This document shows, in pieces, positions 6,491 to 8,651 of a stretch of 8,651 bases of DNA (positions within the stretch are counted from its first letter, which is position 1; each line of letters begins with the position of its first letter). Both the position numbers and the translations under genes were made by a program. A model generated the notes under the pieces. The model had not been told where the DNA came from. It was given only the letters and a program-made list of their open reading frames with translations, and searched no databases. The stretch comes from JANLTP01 sp031363055 (GTDB lineage: Bacteria > Pseudomonadota > Gammaproteobacteria > Burkholderiales > Burkholderiaceae_E): assembly GCA_031363055.1 (NCBI GenBank), contig JANLTP010000233.1:1-8651 (forward strand). Reading direction: 5' to 3'.

Positions 6491-8651
6491 CTAAATCTTC
6501 ACCACACGCAGTTTGCCGACCAACGCTGACAAAGTAGCGCTGCCTGCATTGGCGGCGGCTATGCGCAGCACACCGTCAGCCACGGTTTCATCGAGCCGCG
6601 TTTCCAGTACGGCCTCACCCGATGCGCCCTGGCTGACCTTGACACGCTGACCGGCGCCAGCGCCAACCTTCGCGAGCGTCGCCGCGTTCATGCGTGCACA
6701 GGCGGCGGCTGCATCGCTCGTTTGCTGCAGGCTCGGCGCCATCCGCACCAGCGGATCGGCCGAGTAAATCGGGACTTCGGCAATGCGCTCGTAATCACCT
6801 TGTTCGGTGGCATCGACCGGCGCGGCCGACGCAGCACGCGCCGCCAGACGATTCGACAGCAAATTCACAATGCCCTCGGGCAAGGCCTCGGCGCGCACGG
6901 CCTCAGCCGTCTCATACTCAAAACCGGGTAACTCGAGCATGGTGCCCAGCACACGCAGCACTTTCCAGGCCGGACGGGTTTCACCGGCTGGCCGCACCAC
7001 ACCGTTAAATGACTGAACCCGACCTTCACAATTCACAAAGGCGCCGGCGGTTTCAGTGAACGGCGCGAGTGGCAGCAGGCAGTCGGCCAGGTGCATGTTC
7101 TCGGTGGTCTTGAACATTGCCATCGAAATCACCGTTTGCGACTGCTCCATCGCTTGTACGGCTTGTTGCGGTCGGCCATGGTCAAGACTGGGCTCAACGT
7201 TCATCAGAAAATAAGCCTTCAACGGCTTTTCGATCATTTTTCGCGCGTTGGCACCACCGATTCGAGGTACAGCACCGACCAGGCCGGCACCGACACTGTT
7301 GGCGGCCTCAGGCATGACGCCAAGCGTTGCACCCGTCAATTCCGCAAGCCTTTGCGCAACTTCATGCAGTTGCGCAAAATCCTTATGCTGGATCGCGGCG
7401 CTGCCGAGGAAGATCGCGCGTCGCTCACCGGAACACAGGCTGGCGGCGATGGCCTGCGCACTGACGGAAATTTGCGGGCCAGCCTGATCGCCAAAGGTCG
7501 GTGAACCAGCGGCCATCGCACCGCCATTTTGCGTACTGCTGAGCTTGGCGACGACTGCCGCGATTACCTCGCCCAACAGCGCCGGCCACTGGCTGGGCGC
7601 CACGATCGCCTTGGCATACAACGGCATCAGCAGATCATCATCAACCGCATGCAGGATACTGACCTTGGCACCGCGCTTGACGCGCTGGCGAATTCGGGAA
7701 GCGATCAGCGGCTGGTCCTTGCGCAGGAATGATCCGATGATGAACATTCGATCGAGGCTGGAGATGTCCTGTACCTTCATGCCAAGCCAGGCGATCGGCA
7801 ACGTCGCGACAGTACCGGTATCTCCGACGGCTCCGGCCGCGTCCACGGCCGCGCCGGTACCGGCCGCATCGACAGACTTCGGCGCATCACCGCTGAAATC
7901 GTATTGCCGCAACCGGTGATCGACATTATCACTACCCAGACCGTGCATGAGACGCGTGGCCAGATAGAGCTCTTCGGTCGTGCAGTGTGGCGATAACAAG
8001 GCGCCGATCTGTTGACCACCATAGTCATTGCGCACCGTCTTGAACGCCAGCACACAATACTCGAGTGCGGTTTGCCAATCGACCTCACGCCAGACGCCGC
8101 CCTGCTTGAGCATGGGCATGGTCAAGCGATGCTCGGAGTTCAACCCTTCATAAGAGAAGCGGTCCTTGTCCGAGATCCAGCATTCGTTGAGGGTCTCGTC
8201 TTCGAGCGGCACGACACGCATGACCTGATTGTTCTTGACCTGCACCACCAGGTTCGAGCCCAGCGCGTCATGCGGTGCGACCGATTTGCGGCGCGACAAT
8301 TCCCAGGTGCGAGCACTGTAGCGAAACGGCTTCGAGGTCAACGCGCCGACCGGGCAGACATCGATCATGTTGCCGGACAGCTCCGAGTCGACCGAGCGAC
8401 CAACGAAGCTCATGATTTCCGAATGTTCGCCGCGCCCGCCCATGCCGAGCTCCATGATGCCCGCGACTTCCTGGCCGAAACGCACGCAGCGAGTGCAGTG
8501 AATGCAGCGACTCATTTCCTCGGCGCTCACCAGAGGCCCCAACGACTTGTGGAACACCACGCGTTTTTCTTCGCTGTAACGCGACGAAGAGCCGCCGTAA
8601 CCGACCGCCAGATCCTGCAACTGACATTCGCCGCCCTGATCGCAGATCGGG
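6491..8651 (-). CDS. nuoG: NADH-quinone oxidoreductase subunit G (iron-sulfur peripheral subunit), N-terminus missing
   Basis: NuoG is the largest peripheral-arm subunit; it relays electrons from NuoF to NuoI. The frame is open to the right edge, so the true start and cluster N1b lie outside; a TTG at 8620 is internal. Numbering here begins with Pro at 8650-8648 (719 residues). Residues 1-11 (PICDQGGECQL) hold the end of the N5 motif. Cys49, 52, 55 (CIHCTRC) and Cys99 (CPVGAL) bind N4. The following domain is of molybdopterin-oxidoreductase type, though in complex I it holds no such cofactor. The Cys motif for the extra N7 cluster, expected near residues 115-135, is absent. Conserved stretches include KDRFSYEGLNSEHRL, GSFLRKDQPLIASRIRQ and LPLAPFTETAGAFVNCEGR. 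An Ala/Gly/Val/Asp-rich insertion occupies about 254-283. The stop is TAG at 6493-6491. Confidence 0.97.
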   Translation of the reverse strand, partial: PICDQGGECQLQDLAVGYGGSSSRYSEEKRVVFHKSLGPLVSAEEMSRCIHCTRCVRFGQEVAGIMELGMGGRGEHSEIMSFVGRSVDSELSGNMIDVCPVGALTSKPFRYSARTWELSRRKSVAPHDALGSNLVVQVKNNQVMRVVPLEDETLNECWISDKDRFSYEGLNSEHRLTMPMLKQGGVWREVDWQTALEYCVLAFKTVRNDYGGQQIGALLSPHCTTEELYLATRLMHGLGSDNVDHRLRQYDFSGDAPKSVDAAGTGAAVDAAGAVGDTGTVATLPIAWLGMKVQDISSLDRMFIIGSFLRKDQPLIASRIRQRVKRGAKVSILHAVDDDLLMPLYAKAIVAPSQWPALLGEVIAAVVAKLSSTQNGGAMAAGSPTFGDQAGPQISVSAQAIAASLCSGERRAIFLGSAAIQHKDFAQLHEVAQRLAELTGATLGVMPEAANSVGAGLVGAVPRIGGANARKMIEKPLKAYFLMNVEPSLDHGRPQQAVQAMEQSQTVISMAMFKTTENMHLADCLLPLAPFTETAGAFVNCEGRVQSFNGVVRPAGETRPAWKVLRVLGTMLELPGFEYETAEAVRAEALPEGIVNLLSNRLAARAASAAPVDATEQGDYERIAEVPIYSADPLVRMAPSLQQTSDAAAACARMNAATLAKVGAGAGQRVKVSQGASGEAVLETRLDETVADGVLRIAAANAGSATLSALVGKLRVVKI
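7820..7873. repeat. Two imperfect 27-bp tandem units in nuoG coding a low-complexity insertion
   Basis: The two units, 7847-7873 and 7820-7846, code VDAAGTGAA and VDAAGAVGD and match at 17 of 27 bases, best in GCGGCCGG. A palindrome CCGGTACCGG lies at 7854-7863. The repeat is weak at DNA level but clearer in the protein; the composition (Ala, Gly, Val, Asp, Thr) differs from the rest of NuoG. Confidence 0.55.

Noticed and set aside
8618..8620. TTG as a possible start of nuoG
   Set aside because: The frame continues upstream to the window edge and codes PICDQGGECQ, part of the conserved N5 cluster motif, so the true start lies outside the window.
1..8651. A novel defence, mobile or biosynthetic system
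   Set aside because: All eight genes are standard complex I subunits in canonical order, and the gaps are at most 34 bases, leaving no room for extra genes.

Overview
The window is the 3' part of a respiratory complex I (NADH:quinone oxidoreductase, nuo) operon, read entirely on the minus strand. From right to left it holds nuoG (5' end cut off by the window edge), nuoH, nuoI, nuoJ, nuoK, nuoL, nuoM and the first 108 codons of nuoN. This is the canonical bacterial G-H-I-J-K-L-M-N order with no inserted genes. Gaps between genes run from a 4-base overlap (nuoJ/nuoK) to 34 bases (nuoH/nuoI). No promoter, terminator, RNA gene, mobile element or CRISPR array is visible, as expected inside a tightly packed operon.

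The proteins look most like complex I of Betaproteobacteria or of the Gammaproteobacteria with a similar enzyme (Xanthomonadales/Nevskiales type). The evidence is the 162-residue NuoI, the NuoH motif reading NRHPFDVVEGESEIVAGHM, a NuoG without the extra N7 iron-sulfur cluster motif, and a moderately high GC content. This placement is from remembered family patterns only and is not firm below the level of Proteobacteria.

Together the genes encode part of the peripheral electron-transfer arm (NuoG with clusters N4 and N5, and NuoI with N6a and N6b), the quinone-site connector NuoH, and the membrane proton-pumping arm (NuoJ, K, L, M, N). The key acidic and lysine residues of the pumping subunits are present, so nothing suggests decay.

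There is no sign of a new biological system. What stands out is local. A low-complexity insertion coded by an 18-bp tandem repeat lies between the first two helices of NuoN. A 20-bp near-exact direct repeat joins the end of nuoH to the ribosome binding site and start of nuoI. An Ala/Gly/Val/Asp-rich insertion lies in NuoG, and a long His/Asp-rich loop lies in NuoL.
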